From positions 34,823 through 98,822 of the forward strand of contig NZ_JACKSH010000005.1 in the NCBI RefSeq assembly GCF_025821625.1: a DNA stretch of 64,000 bases, read 5' to 3'. This DNA comes from Mycolicibacterium pyrenivorans. GTDB lineage: Bacteria > Actinomycetota > Actinomycetes > Mycobacteriales > Mycobacteriaceae. The notes beneath the pieces were generated by a model, which saw nothing but the letters and a program-made list of their open reading frames with translations, searched no databases and had not been told where the DNA came from. A program made the translations under genes and the position numbers. Each line of letters opens with the position of its first letter. Position 1 is the stretch's first letter. Below are positions 26,468-34,778 of this stretch, one piece after another.

Positions 26468-27676
26468 GTGACCACGCCGACACCACCACCTGCCCCGTCA
26501 GGGCATATTCCGGGCGCACATCCATGGAGCTATCCGGTCACCATGGTCTTGGCCGGTTTCATCATGGCGATGACCGCTCCGATCGAACTGCTCTACGCCA
26601 TCAAACTCGGCCTGTCCACCGCCGAGGTGACCGCTTTCATCCTGGTCTCGGCGCTGGGCGTCGTCGCCGTCGACGTGCTCGGCACCCGCGTGATCACCCG
26701 TGTCGACGCGCGAACGACCATCGCGATCGGTCTCGCACTGTTCGCGGCCAGCGAGGGGTGCTTCATGTTGTCCCAGGGGACAACTGGCCTGCTCGCCTCA
26801 CGTGTCCTGCAAGGTCTCGCCAGCGCCGTGGTCGCCGGTGCGGCGCTGCAGGTCGCAGTCCGGATGCACAGCCGTCCCCACCAGGTGCTGGGTTCCAATC
26901 AGGGGCTTCAGCTGCTCGGTGCGGCCCTGGGTGCACCCACCGGCGGCATCATCGCCGGGCTGCTCTCCGGGCTGGACGGCTACCGACTCAGCTTCCTGGT
27001 CTGCGCCGGGCTCGGCGTGGTCGTCGCCGTGGCGGCAGTTCTTCTGTTGCCCGGGCTGCCGCCCCCGGGCGACGGCTACCGACCCCGGATCGGGTTGCCC
27101 GAACTCAGCTTGCCACCGGTTCTGCGGATGGCGCTCGCGCTCGGCCTCTTCGGCAACTACCTGCGCAGCGGCATCGAGAACACCGCGCTGCCGCTGGTCG
27201 GCCACGCCTACGGGCTGTCTGCGGCGAACATCGGTGTGGCGCTGGGGATCCTGTCCGCGGTCCAGATCGTGGTGCTGGCGCTGGCAGGGCGCCTCTTCGA
27301 GCGAGTACCGCCGGCGCGCTGCCTGGCCGTCGCGCTGCTGCTCGGCATCGTCGCGGTGGTCCTGCTGGCCACCGTCCAGGATCTTCGCGGGTTCCTCGCG
27401 GCGGCCGCCCTGTTCGGCGTGGTCGACGGCATCGCCCTGTCGGCGCCTCCGGTACTCATCGTGGCGCTGAGCCCCAACCCGTCCACCGGGGTGGCCACCT
27501 ACCGCATCGCGTGTGGGATGGGGTCGTTTCTCGGCGCCGGAAGCGTGAACCTCCTCATCGCCGTGCTCGGTGCCGGCGGCGGTCTGGCGGTGGTGTCGGG
27601 GATCCTTGCGGTCGGCGCCGTGCTCGCCCGCAGCACGGCCCGCCGGTTTCCGCCTGCCGCACCCGCCCCGGGCTGA
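26468..27676 (+). CDS. MFS transporter
   Basis: A 402-residue MFS protein with about twelve hydrophobic segments, starting with GTG 36 bases after monooxygenase E and with no GGCGYAAT element, so probably co-transcribed with D and E. It carries FERVPPARCLAVALL in the middle loop and lacks recognisable substrate motifs. By position it could export a monooxygenase product or import the substrate. A Pro-rich N-terminus of about 20 residues precedes the first membrane segment. Confidence 0.87.
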   Translation: MTTPTPPPAPSGHIPGAHPWSYPVTMVLAGFIMAMTAPIELLYAIKLGLSTAEVTAFILVSALGVVAVDVLGTRVITRVDARTTIAIGLALFAASEGCFMLSQGTTGLLASRVLQGLASAVVAGAALQVAVRMHSRPHQVLGSNQGLQLLGAALGAPTGGIIAGLLSGLDGYRLSFLVCAGLGVVVAVAAVLLLPGLPPPGDGYRPRIGLPELSLPPVLRMALALGLFGNYLRSGIENTALPLVGHAYGLSAANIGVALGILSAVQIVVLALAGRLFERVPPARCLAVALLLGIVAVVLLATVQDLRGFLAAAALFGVVDGIALSAPPVLIVALSPNPSTGVATYRIACGMGSFLGAGSVNLLIAVLGAGGGLAVVSGILAVGAVLARSTARRFPPAAPAPG

Positions 27677-27723
27677 CCGCGCAGCGCGGCCAATGTGACA
27701 CCCGGTGAAACCTCAAGGCCCGA

Positions 27724-27731
27724 CGCGCAAT
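27724..27731 (+). promoter_or_regulatory. Island element variant CGCGCAAT, site 11
   Basis: A one-base variant, 90 nt before the DppC-like permease. It is followed by GCCCGCAAC and GTAA, a block also found after the variant at 29724-29731, so these two sites share a longer match. Confidence 0.45.
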
Positions 27732-27821
27732 AGGCCCGCAACGTAATCGATCTGTTGGCGATACCGGCTGCGTGTGAACTTCGCACCAGAGACGTCCCAT
27801 GCAGTCCCCACAGGAGGAACC

Positions 27822-28706
27822 GTGGCAGTCGCACAACCGTATATCCCCGGAATCCGGGTTCCCATTCCCTCCGGCAGGAAAGCCACCCTGGCGGTCAGGC
27901 ACTACTTCCGCGGTACGTCGGTGCCGAGTTGGCTCGCCTTCGGCGCGCTCGCGGCGATGTTCTTCGTCGCGATCTTCGCGCCGCTGCTGGCCCCGTTCGA
28001 CCCACTGGTGCCGGCCGGGAAGGCCATGGTCGCACCCAGTGCGGAGAACTGGTTGGGCACCGACACCGTGGGCCGTGACGTGTTGTCCCGGGTCCTGGTC
28101 GGAATGTCCACCAGCTGGTGGGGGGCGCTGGCAGTGGTCGCCTCGGGAGTGCTCATCGGCGGTCTCATCGGCCTGATCGCCGGCGCTGTCGGGGGGATCG
28201 TCGACGCCGCACTCATGCGGATCACCGACGTCTTCCTCTCCCTGCCGGGGCCAATCCTCGCGATCGCGGTGGTGGCCGCCATGGGCCCGTCCTACATCCA
28301 CACGCTCATCGGTGTCGCGATCGTGTGGTGGCCGCTCTACGCGCGGATCGTGCGTGCCGAGATTCGCAAGTTGCGCGCCTCACCCCACATGGAGGCGGCC
28401 CGCATCGCCGGTGCCGGCCGGCAGCGCCAGCTCACCCGCCACCTGCTGCCGGGAGCGGTGCCGGTCACCATCGTCACTGCGAGCCTTGACATCTCCGCTC
28501 TGGTGCTGCTGTTGTCCGGTCTGTCCTTCCTGGGACTGGGAGCGCCGCAACCCGCGCCGGAACTGGGCGCGATGAGTGCGCAGGGACTGACCCATATCTT
28601 CAGCGCCTGGTGGATCCCGATCTTCCCGGCCGTGGCCGTCGGGCTCATCGCCATCGTCAGTAACTTCGCCGGTGACGCGCTGCGCGACCGCATCCGCGAC
28701 CGCTGA
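27822..28706 (+). CDS. ABC transporter permease, DppC type
   Basis: A 294-residue inner-membrane permease with six predicted membrane segments and the EAA loop (HMEAARIAGAGRQRQL) that contacts the ATPase. It also has the N-terminal extension and WLGTDTVGRDVLSRV typical of DppC/OppC. The GTG at 27822 is chosen because CAGGAGG lies a few bases upstream; an in-frame GTG at 27774 lacks one. It pairs with the DppB-like permease that follows 12 bases later. Gene order C then B, with the ATPase and binding proteins several kilobases upstream, is a rearranged version of the usual dpp order. Confidence 0.91.
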   Translation: MAVAQPYIPGIRVPIPSGRKATLAVRHYFRGTSVPSWLAFGALAAMFFVAIFAPLLAPFDPLVPAGKAMVAPSAENWLGTDTVGRDVLSRVLVGMSTSWWGALAVVASGVLIGGLIGLIAGAVGGIVDAALMRITDVFLSLPGPILAIAVVAAMGPSYIHTLIGVAIVWWPLYARIVRAEIRKLRASPHMEAARIAGAGRQRQLTRHLLPGAVPVTIVTASLDISALVLLLSGLSFLGLGAPQPAPELGAMSAQGLTHIFSAWWIPIFPAVAVGLIAIVSNFAGDALRDRIRDR

Positions 28707-28718
28707 GGGGAAACCGCC

Positions 28719-29714
28719 ATGCTGATGACGCTCGGCCGGCGTTTCCTGGGCGCCGTTCCCGTGTTGCTCGCACTCGTCGCGGTCGTTTTCACACTGCAGA
28801 AGATCGCCCCGGTCGACCCGGTGGTGGCGTTGGTCGGTGAGAAGGCGCCTCCGGAGGTGTACGAGGCCGCTCGGGAGAAGCTCGGGCTCAACGACCCACT
28901 GCCCGTGCAGCTGCTCGGCTATCTCGGCAAGGCGTTGCAGGGTGACCTCGGTGTGTCCACCGTGACACGGACGCCGGTGGCAGACAACATCCTCGAGTTC
29001 CTCCCTGTGACATTGGAATTGGTCTTCATCGCAGGCATCCTCATCGCGGTGATCGGGTTCTTCCTCGGCCTGGCGACCGCTCAGGGCTGGCGCGGCTCGG
29101 GGGTGCTCCGGGTGGTGATGATCTCCGGCGCGTCGGTGCCGGTGTTCCTCGCCTGTCTGCTGGCGATGCTGATCTTCTACCGCTGGCTGGACATCCTGCC
29201 GGTCACCGGGCAGACCTCGTTCTACGACGCACCGACCGGGCCAACACATTTCCTGCTGATCGACAGCCTACTGGCGGGCCGCCCAATGCTGTTCTGGGAC
29301 GCGCTCAAACACCTCATCCTGCCTGCGCTGTGCATCGCCATCACGCCCGCGGTCGCCGTGGGTCGTGTGCTGCGCAGCAGCCTCGAGGGCACGATGCGAG
29401 CGGAATACATCCGCACCGCCCGGTCCAAAGGCATTGGCGAGAAACGCATTCTGATCCAGCACGCACTGCGTAACGCCGTAGGTCCGGTGTTCGCCCTGCT
29501 GGGTCTGCAGCTGGCCGGGATGATCGGCAACAGCATCGTGGTGGAGTTGATCTTCGCCCGGCCCGGCATCGGCCTCTTCATCGCCCAGGCCATCTCCAAG
29601 GGAGACTTCAACACGATCGCCGGCGTCACCCTGGTCATCGGTGTCCTCTACGTGCTGGCCAACATCGTCGTCGATCTCATGCAGGCCGTCGCGGACCCAC
29701 GCGTCGCCGTCTGA
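28719..29714 (+). CDS. ABC transporter permease, DppB type
   Basis: A 331-residue permease of the dipeptide/nickel family with about six membrane segments. It has the N-terminal block of DppB/OppB (FTLQKIAPVDPV, REKLGLNDPLPVQ) and the EAA loop EYIRTARSKGIGEKR, followed by FARPGIGLF. It would form the membrane channel with the DppC-like partner just upstream. The ATG at 28719 follows GAGGGG. No further importer gene follows; the next gene is an ABC exporter with its own upstream element. Confidence 0.91.
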   Translation: MLMTLGRRFLGAVPVLLALVAVVFTLQKIAPVDPVVALVGEKAPPEVYEAAREKLGLNDPLPVQLLGYLGKALQGDLGVSTVTRTPVADNILEFLPVTLELVFIAGILIAVIGFFLGLATAQGWRGSGVLRVVMISGASVPVFLACLLAMLIFYRWLDILPVTGQTSFYDAPTGPTHFLLIDSLLAGRPMLFWDALKHLILPALCIAITPAVAVGRVLRSSLEGTMRAEYIRTARSKGIGEKRILIQHALRNAVGPVFALLGLQLAGMIGNSIVVELIFARPGIGLFIAQAISKGDFNTIAGVTLVIGVLYVLANIVVDLMQAVADPRVAV

Positions 29715-29723
29715 GGCGCCCAT

Positions 29724-29731
29724 AGCGCAAT
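29724..29731 (+). promoter_or_regulatory. Island element variant AGCGCAAT, site 12
   Basis: A one-base variant, 55 nt before the ABC exporter ATG. It shares the following GCCCGCAAC block with site 11. Confidence 0.45.
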
Positions 29732-29786
29732 CTGCCCGCAACAGTAACGTTTTCGGACGGACTCGCTGACGCTGTGCTATTTAGCG

Positions 29787-32700
29787 ATGACAACTCCACT
29801 CGACATTCGGGAAGCGAAAGCCGGCAAATCCTCTCCGTTGCCCCCGGTCGAGTCGGAACGCCACGGACGGTTCGGACGCGGCACACTGCGCCTGCTGGCA
29901 CCGGTGCTGAGCCGGCGCAACCGATTCGGGATCTGGGCCGGGGTGGTGCTCGCGATCGTCGCCATGGGACTGATCGGCCTGGTCCCGCTGATCCAGCAGA
30001 TCATCCTCGACGACGCGATCGTCGAACACCGGCGCTCCCTGCCGCTGTGGCTGGGCATCCTGCTCGCCGTGGGTCTGGCGAGTTTCGTGGCCAACTATCT
30101 GCGGCGCTCCGTCGGCGGGCGTGCGGCGGTCCGCGCTCAACGCGACCTGCAGGTCAGGGTGCACCATCACATGCAGTACCTGGACGCCTCCCGTCGCGAC
30201 GAGTTGCGGGCCGGCGACATCATGTCCCGGGCCACCTGCGACCTGACCCTGATCCAGATGTTCCTGCAACAACTCGGCGTCGCCTACGGCAACATCGCGC
30301 TGCTCGCCGTCTCGCTGGTCGTCATGGTGGTGCTGTCACCGCTGCTCGCGCTGATCATGGTGGTGTCGGTGCCGACCTTCCTGATCGTCGCGATGCGGTT
30401 CCGCAGCAGGTCTTTTCCGGCCAGCTGGATGGACCAACGCTTCCAGGGCAGCGTCGCCGGGGTGGTCGAGGAAGCGGTCACCGGTGTCCGCGTCGTCAAG
30501 GCGTTCGGCCAGGAGAGCCAGGAGCAGGACGCGCTGCATGCCGAGGCGGGCAAGCTGTTCCAGTCCCGGCTGCGCACGGCGCGGATCACCGCTGTCTATG
30601 CCGCCGCACTGGACGCGATTCCGGGGCTCACCCAGCTCGCGGTGCTCGCGCTCGGGGGCTGGCTGGTGATGGAAGGCCGGGTGTCGCTCGGGGTGTTCCT
30701 GGCCTTCGGCAGTTACATCCTGCAACTCGTCGCGCCGGTGCGCTTCCTGTCGGGCCTCATGGCCACCAGCCAGCAGGCGCGCGCCGGCGCGCAACGGATC
30801 GTGGAGCTGCTGTCGGTCCAGTCGCGCGTTCAGGAGCGGCCGGACCCCGTCGTGCTGACCGAGCCGGTCGGCCTCGTCGAACTCGACCACGTGGACTTCG
30901 GTTATCCCGGTGGGGGCGCGGTCCTGCGCGATGTCTGCCTTCGGATCGCGCCGGGGGAGACCGTCGCCATCGTCGGCGCGTCGGGGTCCGGCAAGTCGAC
31001 GTTGGCCCATCTGTTGGCGCGCTTCCACGACCCCACCGCCGGAGCAGTCCGGCTTGATGGCCGCGACATCCGCGATTACGGCCTGACCTCGCTGCGCGCG
31101 AACGTCGGCATCGTCTTCGAGGAGGGTTTCCTGTTCTCGACGACGATCAGGGACAACATCGCGTTCGGGTGCCCCGACGCCGCTGACGACGACGTCGAAC
31201 GCGCCGCCGTGGCCGCACACGCCCACGGGTTCGTCGCGGGGCTGCCCGACGGCTACGACACGTTGGTCGGGGAGCGTGGCTTCACCCTGTCCGGCGGCCA
31301 GCGGCAGCGACTTGCGCTGGCCCGCGCGGCGCTGACCAACCCGACCGTGCTCATCCTCGACGACGCCACGTCGGCGATCGACGCGCGCACCGAACACGCT
31401 GTCCACCGCTCACTCGAGGAGGTGCGCGCCCGGCGCACCACGGTGCTGATCGCGCACCGGCGTTCGACCCTGATGCTCGCCGATCGGGTGATCGTGCTGG
31501 ACCGCGGCCGGATCGTCGACACCGGGACGACCGAGGAGCTGCTGGCGCGGTCAGCGCTGTTCCGCGAGCTGCTCACCGGTCCCGATGCCGAATCCGCCGG
31601 TCCGGCGTCGGCCGAGGCGCCGGTGACCGTGCTCGACGCGGCGGCCTGGCCCCAGGGCGTCTCCCGGCTGGGCGCGCCGAAGATGAGCAGCTTCACCAGC
31701 GAGGCGGCCACCCGGGCCGCCTCGGGATCGCAGGGACCCGGGATGAGCGGAGACGCCTCCACCCTGGCCGGGCTGTCGAGCGTATCCCCGAAGCTGACGG
31801 ACGCGGTGGCGGCACTTCCGCCGCTGCGGGGCGAGCCGGACATCGACATGGCAGAGGCAACCGCGCCGGTCCGAGAACTGACCATGGCCAGCGTATTCCG
31901 ACCGTTCCGCCGGCCACTGCTGCTGGCGAGCCTGCTGGTGGTGGTCGACGGGGCGCTGTGGATCTCTGCGCCGATCCTGATCCGGTTCGGACTCGACCAC
32001 GGCGTGCTGAACAACTCCCACCGGGCCCTGGTCGTGGTGTGCCTGGTGCTCGCGGCGGTGCAGGTGCTGATCTGGCTCAACACCAGGGTGATGGTGGTCT
32101 ACACCCAGCGAACGGCGGAGCGGGTGCTTTTCGGTCTGCGCGTGCGCACCTTCTCCCACCTGCAGCGGCTCGCGCTCGACTACTACGAGCAATACATGGC
32201 GGGCCACATCATGACCCGGATGACCTCCGATGTGGAGGCCTTCGCCCAGCTTCTGCAGCAGGGCCTGCTGACGGCGATGGTCAGCCTGTTGTCCTGCGCC
32301 GGGGTGGCGGTGGCGCTGGCCATCTTCGATCCGCAGCTGGCCCTTGCCACCGCGGTGGTGCTGCCGTTCCTGATCGCCGCGACGATGTGGTTCCGCCGCG
32401 AGTCGGGGCGGACCTACCTACTTGCCCGGGAACGGGTTTCGGTGCTGTACGGCAACATGCAGGAGAGCCTGGCGGGGGTCGCGGTGAGCCAGGCCTACTG
32501 CCAGCAACCGGCCAACGAGGCGCGGTTCGCGGTGCTGGCGGACGCCTACTGCACGGCGCGGGTTCGCTCGGCCGAGCTGATGGCCCGGTTCTTTCCGTTC
32601 CTGCTGCTGCTCAGCATCGTTGCGAAGGCGATCGCCCTCGCGGTGGCGGCGCCGCGGCTGGCCGCAGGGGATCTCAGCTACGGCGTGCTCATCGCCTTCC

Positions 32701-33710
32701 TGCTGTACCTGGATCTGTTCTTCACTCCGATTCAGCAGCTGTCCTTCGTGTTCGATCAATGGCTGCAGGCGCGCGTTGCGCTGACCCAGCTGCGCGAACT
32801 GCTGAGGACGCCGAGCGCGACCCCTGCGCCGGCGTCGGGTTTCCGCAGGGAGCGGCTGGACGGCCGGATCCAGCTGGAGCACGTCACGTTCGTCTACCCG
32901 AGCACCGGCCTGGTCGCGATGAACGATGTCTCCCTGGACATCCCGGCGGGGCAGACGGTGGCGCTGGTCGGCACCACCGGAGCGGGGAAGTCGACGCTGG
33001 TGAAGCTGATCGCCCGGTTCTACGACCCGACCTCCGGCGCCGTGCTGATCGACGGGTTGCCCCTCACCGAACTCGACCTGGTGGCGTACCGCCGACAACT
33101 CGGCTACGTCCCGCAGGAGCCGTTCCTGTTCTCCGGAACGATCCGATCCAACATCGCCTATGGCAATCCGGATGCACCCGACCTGGCCGTCGAGCAGGCG
33201 GCCCGCGCGGTCGGAGCGCACGCTTTCATCGCCGAATTGTCCTGCGGTTACCACACTCCCGTCAGTGAGCAGGGCGGGTCACTGTCGGCAGGGCAGCGCC
33301 AACTGCTGGGCCTGGCCCGCGCCCTGCTGGTCGACCCGCGCATCCTGCTGCTGGACGAGGCGACGGCCAATCTGGACCTGGCCACCGAGGCGCAGGTGCA
33401 GCGCGCCATGAGTCAGGTCTCGCGGGGCCGCACCACGATCGTCATCGCCCACCGGCTGCAGACCGCCCGCGCCGCGCAACGCGTCCTGGTCGTGGACAAC
33501 GGGCTGATCGTCGAGGACGGAGCCCACGACGAACTGCTGGCACTGGGCGGCCGCTACGCCGCCCTGTGGTCCGCCAACACCCAGCACCACCCGGCGACCG
33601 GACACCACGAATCGGCTTGTCGCCCATCGGCGCCGGCCTCAGGTCGGCCCAGGGGTGAACGCCGCGCAACCGGGGGACGTGTCAGGCCGAGCGCGACGCA
33701 CACGCCGTGA
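29787..33710 (+). CDS. Fused ABC exporter with one degenerate ATP site (Rv0194-like)
   Basis: A 1307-residue chain with the order membrane domain, ATPase, membrane domain, ATPase, about twice the length of a half-exporter. M. tuberculosis Rv0194, a multidrug exporter, has this architecture. ATPase 1 (Walker A GASGSGKST near residue 397, LSGGQRQ near 501) has Asp for the catalytic Glu in VLILDDATSAID and Glu for the Q-loop Gln in VFEEGFLF. ATPase 2 has GTTGAGKST, the Q-loop VPQEPFLF and LLLDEATANLD, but LSAGQRQ in the signature. One composite site is therefore degenerate, as in heterodimeric exporters. It probably exports a toxic product or substrate of the island. Its 3' end overlaps the convergent GntR gene by 29 bases. 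Confidence 0.92.
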   Translation: MTTPLDIREAKAGKSSPLPPVESERHGRFGRGTLRLLAPVLSRRNRFGIWAGVVLAIVAMGLIGLVPLIQQIILDDAIVEHRRSLPLWLGILLAVGLASFVANYLRRSVGGRAAVRAQRDLQVRVHHHMQYLDASRRDELRAGDIMSRATCDLTLIQMFLQQLGVAYGNIALLAVSLVVMVVLSPLLALIMVVSVPTFLIVAMRFRSRSFPASWMDQRFQGSVAGVVEEAVTGVRVVKAFGQESQEQDALHAEAGKLFQSRLRTARITAVYAAALDAIPGLTQLAVLALGGWLVMEGRVSLGVFLAFGSYILQLVAPVRFLSGLMATSQQARAGAQRIVELLSVQSRVQERPDPVVLTEPVGLVELDHVDFGYPGGGAVLRDVCLRIAPGETVAIVGASGSGKSTLAHLLARFHDPTAGAVRLDGRDIRDYGLTSLRANVGIVFEEGFLFSTTIRDNIAFGCPDAADDDVERAAVAAHAHGFVAGLPDGYDTLVGERGFTLSGGQRQRLALARAALTNPTVLILDDATSAIDARTEHAVHRSLEEVRARRTTVLIAHRRSTLMLADRVIVLDRGRIVDTGTTEELLARSALFRELLTGPDAESAGPASAEAPVTVLDAAAWPQGVSRLGAPKMSSFTSEAATRAASGSQGPGMSGDASTLAGLSSVSPKLTDAVAALPPLRGEPDIDMAEATAPVRELTMASVFRPFRRPLLLASLLVVVDGALWISAPILIRFGLDHGVLNNSHRALVVVCLVLAAVQVLIWLNTRVMVVYTQRTAERVLFGLRVRTFSHLQRLALDYYEQYMAGHIMTRMTSDVEAFAQLLQQGLLTAMVSLLSCAGVAVALAIFDPQLALATAVVLPFLIAATMWFRRESGRTYLLARERVSVLYGNMQESLAGVAVSQAYCQQPANEARFAVLADAYCTARVRSAELMARFFPFLLLLSIVAKAIALAVAAPRLAAGDLSYGVLIAFLLYLDLFFTPIQQLSFVFDQWLQARVALTQLRELLRTPSATPAPASGFRRERLDGRIQLEHVTFVYPSTGLVAMNDVSLDIPAGQTVALVGTTGAGKSTLVKLIARFYDPTSGAVLIDGLPLTELDLVAYRRQLGYVPQEPFLFSGTIRSNIAYGNPDAPDLAVEQAARAVGAHAFIAELSCGYHTPVSEQGGSLSAGQRQLLGLARALLVDPRILLLDEATANLDLATEAQVQRAMSQVSRGRTTIVIAHRLQTARAAQRVLVVDNGLIVEDGAHDELLALGGRYAALWSANTQHHPATGHHESACRPSAPASGRPRGERRATGGRVRPSATHTP

Positions 33711-34452
33711 ACGCGATCCGGTCGCTCCGCATCCGGAACTGCGACAGCGCGCGCGGCTGCCCGCTCGCGTCCTCGAGGATGTCCTCCAAGAAGATCATCG
33801 GCGCTCCGAGCACGACGCCGACCAGGGCGGCCGACTGCTCGTCGGCCGCGGTGGCACCGATCGTGGTGCGACTGCCGGTGATCTTGACGTCGAGGTGGCG
33901 CTCCAGGAAAAGGAGGGGGTCCGGCTCGGTGATCTCGAGGTCACGGGACTGGTCGGGGTGCATCGCGATGTAGCTCACCGAGATGCCCAGCGGCTGGGTG
34001 TCCTGTACGAGCAGTGACTCGATCATGAGCACCGTCCAATCGGACGGCAGGCGCAGGCGTTCGCGCACCAACCGCAGGCCGCCCAGGGTTCGGTATTCGA
34101 GCGTCTTGAGCTCGGTGCGGATACTGGCGTCACCACCGAACTCCCTGACGGGAGAGAGCTGGTTGATGCGCAGCATCACCGCGGCCGCCGACCGGGTACC
34201 GCGCTTGGGGCTGCGGGTGACCAGGCCATCCTTGGCGAGCTGCTGCAGCACGGCCCTGACGGTGTTGCGGCTCGCCGACAGTGCGTCGATGAGCTCGCCC
34301 TCGACGAGGAACTGGTCACCATGTCCGTTCTGCAGGGTCGAGCGCAGTAGATCGTAGGTCCGTCGCAGCGAGTTGTTGAGGCGGTCCGGCGTCTGCCGGT
34401 TCCGCTGGTAGAGCGTCTCGGGCCGCACGGGCCGGGTCGGGCTGGGCCTCAA
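33682..34452 (-). CDS. GntR family regulator with UTRA-type ligand domain (1)
   Basis: A 256-residue HutC-like GntR regulator. The winged helix is at about residues 30-95 (LSASRNTVRAVLQQLAKDGLV). The C-terminal UTRA-like domain (residues 100-250) would sense a small ligand, probably an island substrate. It is a paralogue of the regulator at 36100; the two flank monooxygenase F. The start is taken as TTG at 34452, because a 15-codon leader frame with a strong ribosome site ends there in TTGA and could deliver ribosomes. A later GTG before RPETLYQRN is an alternative. Confidence 0.85.
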   Translation of the reverse strand: MRPSPTRPVRPETLYQRNRQTPDRLNNSLRRTYDLLRSTLQNGHGDQFLVEGELIDALSASRNTVRAVLQQLAKDGLVTRSPKRGTRSAAAVMLRINQLSPVREFGGDASIRTELKTLEYRTLGGLRLVRERLRLPSDWTVLMIESLLVQDTQPLGISVSYIAMHPDQSRDLEITEPDPLLFLERHLDVKITGSRTTIGATAADEQSAALVGVVLGAPMIFLEDILEDASGQPRALSQFRMRSDRIAFTACASRSA

Positions 34453-34496
34453 TGCACACCGCCGCCGGTCCAGAGCTCGTGAAGGCCGATCCTCAT
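34449..34496 (-). CDS. Putative 15-residue leader ORF coupled to the GntR gene
   Basis: ATG at 34496 with the near-perfect ribosome site AAGAGGAGGATTTC upstream encodes MRIGLHELWTGGGVH and stops at 34449. Its TGA overlaps the TTG start of the GntR gene (TTGA). No other good ribosome site exists for that gene, so translation by coupling is likely. The peptide may be only a delivery device or a leader that senses translation. It may also be a remnant of a longer gene: its first residues recall the start of luciferase-like enzymes. Confidence 0.45.
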   Translation of the reverse strand: MRIGLHELWTGGGVH

Positions 34497-34543
34497 GAAA
34501 TCCTCCTCTTCAGGCGGGTTGCGTGGACGTGGTGACACCAATT

Positions 34544-34559
34544 AACAAATGGGTTTGTT
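34544..34559. promoter_or_regulatory. Palindrome AACAAA-TGGG-TTTGTT, candidate operator
   Basis: A perfect 6-4-6 inverted repeat in the divergent region between GntR 1 and monooxygenase F. It is AT-rich in otherwise GC-rich DNA, 48 bases upstream of the leader ORF. It is a plausible operator for one of the two GntR proteins. Confidence 0.5.
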
Positions 34560-34661
34560 TCAACTCTTCGCCGATGAGAAGTCGGGCGCTTTACGCGGGT
34601 GCGGCGGGCCGGTGATCACGATCACGTGGGGCCGATGCCCTGCCGTCACGAATGCCGGTGC

Positions 34662-34669
34662 GGCGCAAT
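34662..34669 (+). promoter_or_regulatory. Island element GGCGCAAT, site 13
   Basis: GGCGCAAT, 109 nt before the start of monooxygenase F. Confidence 0.6.
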
Positions 34670-34778
34670 GGAGTCGTTCGGTGTCCGACATACGCCGATG
34701 ACCCGCGCCGCGTTGAGTGGTGCGACAACATGGACGGCGCCCGAACCGAGGTGTCGACGTCGACGAGGAGGCGCTCGG

